The notes under the pieces were generated by a model that saw only the letters and a program-made list of their open reading frames with translations, had not been told where the DNA came from and did no database searches. 64,000 bases of DNA, taken from the NCBI GenBank assembly GCA_016871315.1, contig VFZE01000004.1, forward strand, positions 120,436-184,435, read 5' to 3'. A program made the translations under genes and the position numbers. The DNA comes from Acidimicrobiia bacterium (GTDB lineage: Bacteria > Acidobacteriota > Terriglobia > Bryobacterales > Bryobacteraceae). This document shows, in pieces, positions 27,810 to 35,973 of this stretch (positions are counted from its first letter, which is position 1; every line of letters begins with the position of its first letter).

Positions 27810-28651
27810 ATCAACGACGTCGGCCGCCTCGTCCAACTCTTCCCGTTGTTCGCGGCGATCTTTTCCATCTCCTGCACATACGCTCCCGCCTGAGTCAGCA
27901 CATGGTGCAAATCGTTCCCGATGCTGATGAACGTGAAGCCCTTCTCCAGAAACTCCCCGACGCGCGCCGTGCCGAACAGAAACAGGCCCAGAATTACGTT
28001 GTTCTTCCGCGCCTCACGGATCAGCGTCTCAGTTGCCTCCTGTAGTTCCGGCGAGGTGTACATATGGGGAAACTCGTACTTCTCATACAGCCCCATCGAC
28101 ATGCACAGGTCGTTCTGCCCCAGGAACAGAATATCCACGCCAGGCACCGCCGCGATCTCCGCCATGTTCTTGATGCAGGCCGCCGTCTCTACCTGCAGCG
28201 CCACCACGATATTCTTGTTCGCGTTGCCCACATAACCGAGCAGCCCCGCCTTGTTCGTGCTCCGCTGCGGAAAATAGACCGAGCGCGTACCCTCGGTCGG
28301 GTACCTCGCGCAGCTCACCGCCTGCCGTGCCTCCTCTGCAGTGTTGATATAGGGCACCAGCACGCCGTCGGCTCCCAGATCCAGCGCCTGCTGAATCCCG
28401 CCGCGGTCGTGATAGCCCGCCACACGAACCATCGATTTGGCGCCGCCGCTCGTGATCGCGCACAGCATTGCCGACAGTAGCTCATTGCCCATCGGCCCGT
28501 GCTGCGTATCCACCAACAGCCAGTCGTACCCGTTGTGGGCCAACTGCTCGGTCACCGTCGGGCTGTGTGAATTGATAAACAGCCCCATCTTCGGCGTGCC
28601 TTCTCTCAACTGCTTCTTGAACTCGGCGCCCGTCAGGGCGGAATTGGACAT
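27806..28651 (-). CDS. HpcH/HpaI family aldolase
   Basis: 281 residues from ATG 28651, preceded by GGAGGAAAG. Family motifs: KMGLFINSHSPTVTEQLAHN, WLLVDTQHGPMG, GADGVLVPYINTAEEARQAV, VALQVETAACIKNMAEIA (metal-binding Glu) and VDILFLGQNDLCMSMG (metal-binding Asp). These class II aldolases cleave or form 2-keto-3-deoxy acids such as 4-hydroxy-2-oxovalerate/heptanedioate with a divalent metal. The last ~10 residues look irregular and overlap the decayed PhyH start. Confidence 0.87.
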   Translation of the reverse strand: MSNSALTGAEFKKQLREGTPKMGLFINSHSPTVTEQLAHNGYDWLLVDTQHGPMGNELLSAMLCAITSGGAKSMVRVAGYHDRGGIQQALDLGADGVLVPYINTAEEARQAVSCARYPTEGTRSVYFPQRSTNKAGLLGYVGNANKNIVVALQVETAACIKNMAEIAAVPGVDILFLGQNDLCMSMGLYEKYEFPHMYTSPELQEATETLIREARKNNVILGLFLFGTARVGEFLEKGFTFISIGNDLHHVLTQAGAYVQEMEKIAANNGKSWTRRPTSLM

Positions 28652-28707
28652 GTGCTTTCCTCCGGAATCGGTTGTTTGGAAATCAGCCGGAACGCGCGGC
28701 TCCCCGC

Positions 28708-28713
28708 ACTATA
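28708..28713 (-). promoter_or_regulatory. Possible -10 hexamer (TATAGT) of the aldolase gene
   Basis: On the minus strand TATAGT lies 56 bases before the aldolase ATG, leaving a leader with a strong Shine-Dalgarno. No convincing -35 was identified. Confidence 0.25.
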
Positions 28714-28767
28714 GCTGACCTGCTCCTACCGCGTCAAAGAGGAGGCGCAAACCTGATCCAGTTCCGG

Positions 28768-28980
28768 TCAGAAATAGAATTTCGCCGCCAACTGGATGAG
28801 CCGCGGGTCGCGGGCACCGGTGATGGCGCCGAAGCCGTAGCGGCCCCCGCCGCCTCCGCGAGAGGTGGGCAAGTTGGTGACGATTCCGTTGAGGTCGAAC
28901 TGGACACCGCGGTTGAAGTCGGAAAACTGCGTGTGGTTGAAAGCGTTGAACATTTCGCGGCGCAGTTGCAGTGGTTCCCG
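28768..28980 (-). pseudogene. C-terminal stub of an Oar-like TonB-dependent receptor
   Basis: About 70 codons without a proper gene start: REPLQLRREMFNAFNHTQFS followed by DFNRGVQFDLNGIVTNLP and ending GARDPRLIQLAAKFYF. The pattern (LQ-RREMFNAFNHT and a terminal aromatic-x-Phe) is the last beta-strand region of an Oar-type outer-membrane receptor, comparable to the ends of the two intact receptors in this window. An in-frame TAA at 28981-28983 precedes it. Everything upstream of it in the receptor is missing. The bases from here to 29112 hold no gene but include an AT-rich stretch (about 29026-29062). Confidence 0.7.
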
Positions 28981-29111
28981 TTACGTTCCCAGTAACTCTT
29001 CCCCATAGACGACAGCGGACGATGCCGTTGATTTATTTTATTTAATGATTAAAAACCGTCAACACCAACGTAGCTTGTTCCAATGACTTAGGCGGACCGA
29101 GCTGGCAGGGC

Positions 29112-32100
29112 TTAAAAGACGAAGCGAAGGCCGAACTGGATGCTGCGGGCGGCGCCTGCTCCGGCAATGATGCCAAAGCCGGGCCCGCCGAGGGTGGAGC
29201 CGGGTGCGCCGAAGTTGGTGTGGTTGGTGGCGTTCAAGAACTCCCCGCGGAACTGGACGGTTTTGCCTTCGGCGAGGCGGAAGTTGCGGAGGATAGAGAG
29301 GTCGAAGTTGATGGTACCGTCGTTGCGAACGAGGTTGATGCCGGCGTTGCCGAAGGTGAAGGGCGCGGGCTGGACGAAGGCGGAGGTATCGAACCACCGG
29401 GCGAGCGTTTTTTCCGAGTTGGGGAGGTTGGGGTCGCGGAGGACGTCGGGCCGGAGGCCGCCGGCGGAGAAGGCGTTGGTGGTGTTGACCTGTGTGGTGA
29501 TGGTGTTGGGCTCGCCGCTTTGGACGAGGGCAAGCGCGCCGAGTGACCAGCCGCCGGCGATCCAACGCATCGGACCGTTGGTGAGCCAGCGGCGGCCGGC
29601 GCCAAAGGGAAGCTCGAGGACGGAGGTCATGGTGAAGCGGTGGCGGATGTCGTTGCCGGAGACGCCCCAGTCGGCGCGGCGGTTGTAGAAATTGGAATAG
29701 CCGCCGTCGTCGCCGATGGAGCCGCCGGGGCCTTCTGAGGTGTTGTTGATGTTCTTCGAGAAAGTGTAAGTGCCGAGGAGGCTGAAGCCGGAGGAGAAGC
29801 GTCGCTCGACTTTGACGACACCGGCGTGGTAGGAGGCGACGCCCATGGTGGGCAGCTGGATGGCAACGCCGCTGAATTGCGGGAAGGGGCGATTGCGCTG
29901 GGTGGCTGCTGGTCCCATGAGTTCGGGGCGGATCTGGTTGAGCGGCAGGTTGGGGCTGGGGAGCTTGCGGGAGAGGTTGGAGATGACGCCGAGGTCGATG
30001 AGGAGGTTGCCGGCGAGTTCGCGCTGGATGCTGAAGTTGGATTGCAGGGAATAGCCGGTGCGGCGGTCCGTCTCGTAGAAAGTGATGCTGGTGGTGGGGT
30101 TTGTGCCGACCGGGACGGCTCCGAAGCTGTCGTTGAGCGGAGGTTTGGCGAGGCTGACGGGCACGCCGTTCTGGAAGTAGAAGGGTGCGGTGATGCCGTT
30201 ATCGGGGGACGACATGGCGGCGGAGAGTTCGTAGCCGAGGGAGGCGGAATTGGGCGCACCGGCGTCGAAGGGATGGCCAAAGAAGACGCCGAAGCCGCCG
30301 CGGAAGACGGTCTTATCGGAGGAAAACGGCTTCCAGGCGAAGCCGAAGCGTGGGGCGAAGTTGTTCCAGTCCGTGTCGTAGGGCGTTGTGCGGTAGCCAT
30401 CGACGCCGGCGAACTTGACGACTCCGGGCGTGCCGGAGACGGGATTGATCTGGGTGGTGTCGAACAGGTTCATGCGGCTGTCTTTGTCCGTGATGGGGGT
30501 GTCGGTTTCCCAACGCAACCCGAAGTTGAGCGTGAGGTTGGAGGTTACGGACCAGTCATCCTGCACGAACCAGGAGATGTAGTTCGAGTAGCGGTCCAGC
30601 AGCTCCGTTTCGCGGGAGTTGAAGTTCTGTACGAAGCCGAGCAGGAGGGAAGCCATGCCGAAGCCGCTGGCGGCGGTGCCTGGCTGGCCGGTGGCGAGCG
30701 GGGTGAAGGAGAAAGTGCCGGACTTGGTTGGTCTGTTGGTTTCGTAGTTGGAGGAGGGGCGGAACTCGCCGCCGAACTTGAGGGAATGGCGGCCGCGCAC
30801 CCAGCTGAGGTTGTTGACGATCTGGAACTGCTCGATGGGAAACTGGGCGCGCTCCTGGCTGCTGGAGCCGAGTGCATTTACGCCTGTGACGTTGATCTGG
30901 GGGAAGGCGTGGTCGGGCACACCCTTGATGCCGAGCTGCGTAACCCAGGTGCCGCCGAGTCCCGGCGAGGTGGCGTGATTTACGCGGTTGGAGTAGGTAA
31001 AGCGGAAATCGTTGAGCAAGGTGGGGGAGATGGTGCGCGCCCAGGCGCCGTAGAAATACTGCTGGTGGCGGACGGTGGAGTTGTTGCTGTCTGCGGCAGG
31101 TTCGGGGAAGACGCTGGTGAAGCCGGTGTCGTCGGAGTTATAGAGATAGCGGCCGGTGATGCGGTCGCGCGGTGTCAGGTCGTGTTCGACTTTGGCAGTG
31201 AAGTTATTGCGGGTGAGGGTTTGTACGAAGTTGGAGCGGAAGTTGTTGGCTCCGGCGAGATTGTCGGCGGGACGGTTGACGATGGGGTAGAACTTCAGCG
31301 CGTTGAGCGAGACACGGTCAAAGCGGTTGGACGGAATGCGATTGCCGGGGAAGAGCTGGCGCACGAAGCGGCCGGCCTGGTTGGTGGTGGTGGCGGGATC
31401 GTAGACGGGGACGAGATTGCCGTTGGCCATGCGTGTAGCGCTGAAGTCGCCGGCCTTTTGTTCTTCGGTGGGGACGGTGAGGGTGCGGATGCGGCCATCG
31501 CGGCGGCGCGCGCCTTCATAGCCGAAAAAGAAGAAGGTCCGGTTGCGGCCGTTGTAGAGCTTGGGGAGGTAGACGGGGCCGCCGATGGTGCCGCCGAAGA
31601 TGTTGTAGCGCAGCGGCGGTTTCACTTTCTGGTTGCCGGAGATGGGGGCGAAAAAGCCCGGGGCGTCGAACTTGTCGTTGCGCAGATATTCGAAGAGGCT
31701 GCCGTGGAGCTGGTTGGTGCCGCTTTTTGTGGTGGCGATGACGGTGCCGCCGTTGGAGCCGCCGTACTCAGCCGAGTAGGCGCTGGAGAGCACCTTCACT
31801 TCCTGAAGGGTTTCGACCGGCGGGTCAAGGTCGACTTGTCCGGCGCCGAGGCGCATGTTCTGCGCGGTGCCGCCGTCGATCCAGAACATCTGGGCCTGTG
31901 TGCGGCCGCCCGCGAGCGAGAAGTTGGGCTTTGCGCCGGAGTCATAGCTGACCATGACGGCGGCGCCGGTGATGTTGATCAGGTTGAGGGAGCGGCGGTC
32001 GCCGAGGGGGAGGCTTTCGACGGACTTGGCTTCGACAAGCTGGCTGACTTCGGAGGAGCGCGTTTGGAGAAGCGACGCGGTGGCGGAGACGGTGACGGTT

Positions 32101-32432
32101 TCCGTCAGTGACCCGACTTCGAGGGTGAAGTTGAGCTCGAGCGATTGTCCGGTGTTGAGGAAGAGCCCGGTGCGGGCGGCGCGCTGGAAACCGGTGGCTT
32201 CGACTTCGATCTTGTGGGGGCCGATGGGAAGCTGGCGGAGCGAGAAGAGCCCGGTTTCATTGGTCTCGGTGATGGTCTTATGCGATGTGTTGACGTGGGT
32301 GGAGGTCACCTTGGCGCCGGCGATGAGGGCGCCCTGGGAATCGGTGACGACGCCGGTGACGGTGGCGGTGGGTGTTTGGGCCGCAAGGCGGACCAACGCA
32401 AACAGAAGGACACTGACCCCTTTTGTTTTCAT
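29112..32432 (-). CDS. Oar-like TonB-dependent receptor with carboxypeptidase-regulatory N-domain
   Basis: About 1106 residues from ATG 32432 (MKTKGVSVLLFALVRLAAQT gives the signal peptide; an upstream in-frame ATG at 32489 does not). The N-terminus holds a carboxypeptidase-regulatory-like domain (TATVTGVVTDSQGALIAGAK), then a plug region (NGGTVIATTKSGTNQLHGSL) and a long beta-barrel ending SIQFGLRFVF. These outer-membrane proteins are expanded in acidobacteria and probably import large or unknown substrates using TonB energy. A TATAAT sits just 6 bases before the ATG, suggesting a leaderless mRNA. Confidence 0.88.
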   Translation of the reverse strand: MKTKGVSVLLFALVRLAAQTPTATVTGVVTDSQGALIAGAKVTSTHVNTSHKTITETNETGLFSLRQLPIGPHKIEVEATGFQRAARTGLFLNTGQSLELNFTLEVGSLTETVTVSATASLLQTRSSEVSQLVEAKSVESLPLGDRRSLNLINITGAAVMVSYDSGAKPNFSLAGGRTQAQMFWIDGGTAQNMRLGAGQVDLDPPVETLQEVKVLSSAYSAEYGGSNGGTVIATTKSGTNQLHGSLFEYLRNDKFDAPGFFAPISGNQKVKPPLRYNIFGGTIGGPVYLPKLYNGRNRTFFFFGYEGARRRDGRIRTLTVPTEEQKAGDFSATRMANGNLVPVYDPATTTNQAGRFVRQLFPGNRIPSNRFDRVSLNALKFYPIVNRPADNLAGANNFRSNFVQTLTRNNFTAKVEHDLTPRDRITGRYLYNSDDTGFTSVFPEPAADSNNSTVRHQQYFYGAWARTISPTLLNDFRFTYSNRVNHATSPGLGGTWVTQLGIKGVPDHAFPQINVTGVNALGSSSQERAQFPIEQFQIVNNLSWVRGRHSLKFGGEFRPSSNYETNRPTKSGTFSFTPLATGQPGTAASGFGMASLLLGFVQNFNSRETELLDRYSNYISWFVQDDWSVTSNLTLNFGLRWETDTPITDKDSRMNLFDTTQINPVSGTPGVVKFAGVDGYRTTPYDTDWNNFAPRFGFAWKPFSSDKTVFRGGFGVFFGHPFDAGAPNSASLGYELSAAMSSPDNGITAPFYFQNGVPVSLAKPPLNDSFGAVPVGTNPTTSITFYETDRRTGYSLQSNFSIQRELAGNLLIDLGVISNLSRKLPSPNLPLNQIRPELMGPAATQRNRPFPQFSGVAIQLPTMGVASYHAGVVKVERRFSSGFSLLGTYTFSKNINNTSEGPGGSIGDDGGYSNFYNRRADWGVSGNDIRHRFTMTSVLELPFGAGRRWLTNGPMRWIAGGWSLGALALVQSGEPNTITTQVNTTNAFSAGGLRPDVLRDPNLPNSEKTLARWFDTSAFVQPAPFTFGNAGINLVRNDGTINFDLSILRNFRLAEGKTVQFRGEFLNATNHTNFGAPGSTLGGPGFGIIAGAGAARSIQFGLRFVF

Positions 32433-32438
32433 GCGGGC

Positions 32439-32444
32439 ATTATA
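32439..32444 (-). promoter_or_regulatory. TATAAT -10 hexamer 6 bases before the receptor ATG
   Basis: Perfect TATAAT on the minus strand with spacer GCCCGC to the ATG at 32432. At the normal distance transcription would start on the start codon. No Shine-Dalgarno is present; the -35 region (about 32462-32467) matches poorly. It overlaps the end of the CBS stub. Confidence 0.45.
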
Positions 32445-32445
32445 T

Positions 32446-32655
32446 CTACTTGGCGGCTGATAGCGAATAGGTGGCAAGCACGTCGGCAAGGGTAATTTGG
32501 CCGAGCAACTTGCGGGGGTTTGCGCGGTCCACGACAGGGAGGATTTTCGTCTGGAACTCGCCCATCCGCCGCAGCGCGAGTTCGAGGTTGTGGTCCGGGG
32601 GGAGATGGGCGAACTCGGGCGCTTCCAGGTTTTCTTCCCGCCGGACCACCGTCAT
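32446..32655 (-). pseudogene. C-terminal stub of a CBS-domain protein
   Basis: The minus-strand frame ending at 32446 reads HNLELALRRMGEFQTKILPV then VDRANPRKLLGQITLADVLA, ending in SAAK and a TAG stop. This is the second half of a CBS domain, as at the end of ClC-type chloride channels and other CBS proteins. Upstream of about 32656 the sequence switches abruptly to a plus-strand Solibacter-domain remnant, so the N-terminal part of the gene has been lost. Confidence 0.6.
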
Positions 32656-32657
32656 CT

Positions 32658-33067
32658 CTTGCGCCGGGCAGTCTTGTCTCCCTATTGGGAGAGGATTTGG
32701 CGGGTCAGCTGGAGACCGCGCCGGGCTTCCCGCTACCCACCGAACTGGGCGGGCTGTCGGTGTCGGTTTCCGGGAGGCGCGCTCCCCTAGTGGCGGTTTC
32801 CCGGTCGCAGGTGAACGCCATCCTCCCGGACGACCTCGAGCTTGGCGCGCTACATACGGAGGCCATGTCGCCGCACTCGAATCCGGCACGGGCCGGCTGG
32901 TGAGTTCCAATTCCCCTGTGACTCGCGGACAGGTAGTGGAGTTGTTCGCAACCGGCCTGGGAGCTGTTCGGCCGCAAGTGCCTTTCGGGCATCCCGCTCC
33001 CGGACCTCCGCAGGAACTGGCCCGGCTGGCGCAGCCGGGCATCCTCGCCACGGTGTTCCCATCCTAA
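32658..33067 (+). pseudogene. Remnant of a Solibacter-type C-terminal domain gene
   Basis: Frame A from 32658 reads LAPGSLVSLLGEDLAGQLET, FPLPTELGGLSVSVSGRRAP, and VAVSRSQVNAILPDDLELGA, matching the start and middle of the C-terminal domain seen in the three giant proteins (APGG-IFGSRLADG, LPLPTQLG, FAGDLTTFSQINGILPYGL). The frame then shifts: VSSNSPVTRGQVVELFATGL with GAVRPQ in the second frame matches their NPVSRGGVLIIYCEGLG strand. Signal peptide and Ig repeats are absent. This is the fourth copy of the domain in the window and it is dead. Confidence 0.7.
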
Positions 33068-33151
33068 TGGAAATCGGCGGACAATGAACCCAGCCCGCGT
33101 TTATCTCCGTAAGGTCACTGCCACCAGAGTGCCATGATAAGTCCCGGGTTG

Positions 33152-33157
33152 TAGTAT
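33152..33157 (+). promoter_or_regulatory. -10-like hexamer TAGTAT before the S51 peptidase
   Basis: TAGTAT preceded by TG (extended -10 style) lies 10 bases before ATG 33168 and overlaps an alternative ATG at 33156. This favours 33168 as the translation start and a very short or absent leader. Confidence 0.3.
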
Positions 33158-33167
33158 GGTCGTGTGG

Positions 33168-33932
33168 ATGAATCGTCTTGCCGTTTCCTTCCTCATTAGT
33201 TTGCTTGCGGCCCAGGGCGCAGGGTCGTTGGTGGTTGTAGGCGGCGGACCGCTGCCGGAGGTGATCGTGAAGCGGTTCATCGAGCTAGCGGGAGGAGTGG
33301 ATGCTCCGATCGTGGTGATTCCGACGGCGGGTGAGGGCGACAACTATCCGGCGGATTGGGGCGGGGCGGGGTTTCTGCGCAAGGCCGGTTGCAAGGATGT
33401 GAAAGTGATGCACACGCGGAACCGGGGCGTTGCGGATTCCGAGGCGTTTGTGGAGCCGCTTCGGAGGGCGCGCGGGGTCTGGTTTCCCGGCGGGCGGCAG
33501 TGGCGGCTGGTGGATTCCTATTTGAACACGCGGACGCAGCGGGAATTGGAGAAGGTGCTGGAGCGCGGGGGCGTGATTGGCGGGACGTCGGCGGGGGCGA
33601 CGATACAGGGTTCGTACCTGGTGCGCGGCGCGCGGGAGGGCAATACGATCATGATGGCGCCGGGGTATGAAGTGGGGTTCGGGTATTTGAAGCATGTGGC
33701 TGTCGATCAGCACTTGCTCAAGCGCAACCGGCAGAATGACCTGGTGGCGGTAGTGGAGAAGCATCGCGAGCTGCTTGGGATCGGGATTGACGAGAGCACG
33801 GCGATTGTTGTCGAGGGCGATGAGTTCGAGGTGATCGGTTCGAGTAAAGTGGCGATTTACGAGGCGGGCAAGAAGTACTACTTTCTGGAGCCGGGTGCGC
33901 GGTTTGATTTAAAGCAGCGAAAGGCGCAATGA
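33168..33932 (+). CDS. Cyanophycinase-like S51 family peptidase, probably exported
   Basis: 254 residues from ATG 33168 (ATG 33156 adds four residues). After a hydrophobic leader (MNRLAVSFLISLLAAQGAG) comes the S51 fold: SLVVVGGGPLPEVIVKRFIE, PIVVIPTAGEGDN, the GVWFPGGRQWRLVDSY strand (FxGGxQ pattern), and the nucleophile elbow VIGGTSAGATIQGS with the catalytic Ser, followed by GFGYLKHVAVDQHLLKRNRQ and a terminal GIGIDESTAIVVEGD. Cyanophycinases hydrolyse cyanophycin to Asp-Arg dipeptides; relatives cleave other beta-aspartyl or N-terminal peptides. Its stop overlaps the SIR2 gene start by 4 bases (ATGA). Confidence 0.85.
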   Translation: MNRLAVSFLISLLAAQGAGSLVVVGGGPLPEVIVKRFIELAGGVDAPIVVIPTAGEGDNYPADWGGAGFLRKAGCKDVKVMHTRNRGVADSEAFVEPLRRARGVWFPGGRQWRLVDSYLNTRTQRELEKVLERGGVIGGTSAGATIQGSYLVRGAREGNTIMMAPGYEVGFGYLKHVAVDQHLLKRNRQNDLVAVVEKHRELLGIGIDESTAIVVEGDEFEVIGSSKVAIYEAGKKYYFLEPGARFDLKQRKAQ

Positions 33933-35821
33933 AGCGAAAGAAGGAGCCCGGGCTTCCGGCTCGCGCCGTGGCGAGCAACGAGAAGACACTGGCGGCGCTG
34001 ACGATGCAGTTGCGGTCGTCGGTGGGGGTGATTCCGTTTTTGGGCGCGGGCGTTTCCGCGCCGTTCGACTATCCGCAGTGGGGAGCGTTTCTGCGGGACG
34101 TGGCGCGGAATGAGCTGAACGCGCGGGACCGTGCGCGGACGCTGAAGCTGATCGATAAGGAAGATTACGAGCGGGCGGCGGCGGTGATCGCCGCTTCGCT
34201 GGGGACCGATGACTATCAGCGGGCCATTGCCGAGCGTTTCTCCGATGACCGTTTGCAGGGGATCGATCTGAGCCAGGGGGCGCTGGCGCTGGTGCCGCTG
34301 CTGACGTCCGGTCCGGTGATCACGACGAATTTCGACCGCGTGATCGAACATGTTTTTGACCGCGCGGGGCACCCGTTTGCCGAGCGGGTTTACGGCGCGA
34401 ATCCCGATGAGGTGGTTCCGGCGATCCAGCAGAACCGGCTGGTGCTGTGGAAGGTGCATGGCGACCGCGCCGACCGGCGCACGCGCGTGCTGAGCGAACT
34501 CGACTACAACCGCCATTACGTCGACCTGCCGCGTCTGCTGGAGCTGGCGTTCGCGAACCGTCCGTCGCTTTTCATTGGTTGCAGCTTGCGGCGCGACCGC
34601 ACGGTCGAGGTGCTTCAGGAGATGCGGCGCAAATATCCGGGCCTGACGCATTACGCGATCACCGAGTGTCCGCCGGTGGAGGAGAAGTACGATCAGCGCA
34701 ACCAGGCGCTGCGCGCCCTGCGTGTGCGGCCGATCTGGTACCGCGAGGGGAAGCACGAGGAAGTGCAGAGCCTGCTGGAGGACCTGGTGCAGCGGGTTTC
34801 CTCGTACAGGCTGGACCGCGGTAAGGCAACGCGGGTGAAGAAGGCCGCGGCGCGCAAGGTTCCCACAGCCGCGTTGAAGGCGGAGTTGCGCAAGATCCGC
34901 GAGCCGTTGGTGGCGGGCGAAGCGCCGCCCTACGTGCCGATCCTGTACAAGCTGACTCGCGGGCAGATTAGTTTCTTTCTTGGTTCGGGCGCGTGCATGG
35001 GGCGCCTGCCACTGGCGGGTCCTTTTTATGAGCATCTGAGGAAGAGGTTCACCGAGAGCGAAGGCAGCGGGGCCGATCCTTACGGCAACATGGAGCGGGC
35101 GCGCATCACGCAACACTTTGCCGATAAATATGGCCGCGAGGCGCTCTATGGCGAAGTGGACCGGTTTCTGGAAACCACCGGCCCTCGCCCGACGGCGATT
35201 CACTGGTTCATCGCGACGTTGCAGAAGCGCTTGAGAGCGAAGGGGTACCGTCCCGCGCCGCTGCTGATCTTCACGACCAACTATGACGATTGGATGGAGC
35301 GGGCGTTGGAGCAGTCCGGCGAGCCGTATCACTTGTTCGTCTATCGGGCGAGCGACCCGCACTTCGGCTCGTATCTGCACAGAGACCCGAGCGGGCAGGT
35401 GTCGTTGGTGGACCGGCCGCGCCATTTCCGGCGGCTGGCGGATGAGGCGACGGTGCTAGTGAAGCTGCACGGGGGGTTGGCCGCCGGCGTGGACTTGCCG
35501 ATCTCCTACGCTTTTATGCATCGCGACTTTGTGGAGCTGGCGGGACGGATTCCGCGCGCGATTCCGGAGGTGATTCTCGACCGGCTGGCGGCGATGTCGC
35601 TGCTGTTTCTGGGCAGCGGGCTTGGGGATGACAGCATTGAATCGCTGGTTCGCGAGCGGCAGCAGGCAGGGGCGTCGTGGGCGATTCAGCTGGGGGCGAG
35701 GAAGGAGATGCGGCTGTATTGGCAGCAGTTGGGGGTGGAGTTGATCAACACGCCGCTGGAGATTTTCGTCCGGGAGTTGAACCGGCGATTCGAGGAATTG
35801 GCGCCGATTCGGGGGCGGTGA
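33929..35821 (+). CDS. Tandem (double) SIR2-domain protein
   Basis: 630 residues with two complete SIR2-like halves. Half 1: IPFLGAGVSAPFDYPQW (~36-51), ITTNFDRVIE (131-140), WKVHGD with His177, and LFIGCSLRRDRT (214-225). Half 2: SFFLGSGACMGRL (~348-360), FTTNYDDWME (448-457), VKLHGG with His514, and LFLGSGLGDDSIE (559-571). These are the nucleotide-binding Gly loop, TTN(F/Y)D, catalytic His and terminal GS motifs of the SIR2 family. Many bacterial SIR2 proteins of this kind hydrolyse NAD as defence effectors; a double-domain form coupled to an S51 peptidase is not one I recognise. Role in defence is inference. Confidence 0.85.
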   Translation: MKRKKEPGLPARAVASNEKTLAALTMQLRSSVGVIPFLGAGVSAPFDYPQWGAFLRDVARNELNARDRARTLKLIDKEDYERAAAVIAASLGTDDYQRAIAERFSDDRLQGIDLSQGALALVPLLTSGPVITTNFDRVIEHVFDRAGHPFAERVYGANPDEVVPAIQQNRLVLWKVHGDRADRRTRVLSELDYNRHYVDLPRLLELAFANRPSLFIGCSLRRDRTVEVLQEMRRKYPGLTHYAITECPPVEEKYDQRNQALRALRVRPIWYREGKHEEVQSLLEDLVQRVSSYRLDRGKATRVKKAAARKVPTAALKAELRKIREPLVAGEAPPYVPILYKLTRGQISFFLGSGACMGRLPLAGPFYEHLRKRFTESEGSGADPYGNMERARITQHFADKYGREALYGEVDRFLETTGPRPTAIHWFIATLQKRLRAKGYRPAPLLIFTTNYDDWMERALEQSGEPYHLFVYRASDPHFGSYLHRDPSGQVSLVDRPRHFRRLADEATVLVKLHGGLAAGVDLPISYAFMHRDFVELAGRIPRAIPEVILDRLAAMSLLFLGSGLGDDSIESLVRERQQAGASWAIQLGARKEMRLYWQQLGVELINTPLEIFVRELNRRFEELAPIRGR

Positions 35822-35928
35822 AAACTCCAGTTGGGGTTGATGGCGGGGTGCTCCTGTAAGCGCTAGAGGCGACGCCCGGCGGCGAGAAGCAGGATTCCTG
35901 CGAACAAGCGAATCCTCAATACGATGAG

Positions 35929-35968
35929 AAGGCCACCGCTCTCGGCGTCGCGCGAGGCGGTGGCCTTT
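35929..35968. terminator. Bidirectional hairpin between the SIR2 and receptor genes
   Basis: AAGGCCACCGC (35929-35939) is perfectly complementary to GCGGTGGCCTT (35957-35967), with CTCG/CGAG extending the stem inside. On the plus strand it is followed by a short T run. It lies about 108 bases after the SIR2 stop and just beyond the stop of the convergent receptor gene (35974), so it probably ends transcripts from both sides. Confidence 0.7.
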
Positions 35969-35973
35969 GTGCG

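Noticed and set aside
28650..29112. Possible replication origin at the bias switch
   Set aside because: No dnaA/dnaN and no cluster of TTATCCACA-type boxes seen; a gene stub and the second bias change favour rearrangement.
29826..32111. A 761-codon open frame on the plus strand inside the receptor gene
   Set aside because: Antisense shadow caused by GC-rich codon structure; Gly/Val/Glu-rich low-complexity translation with no motif.
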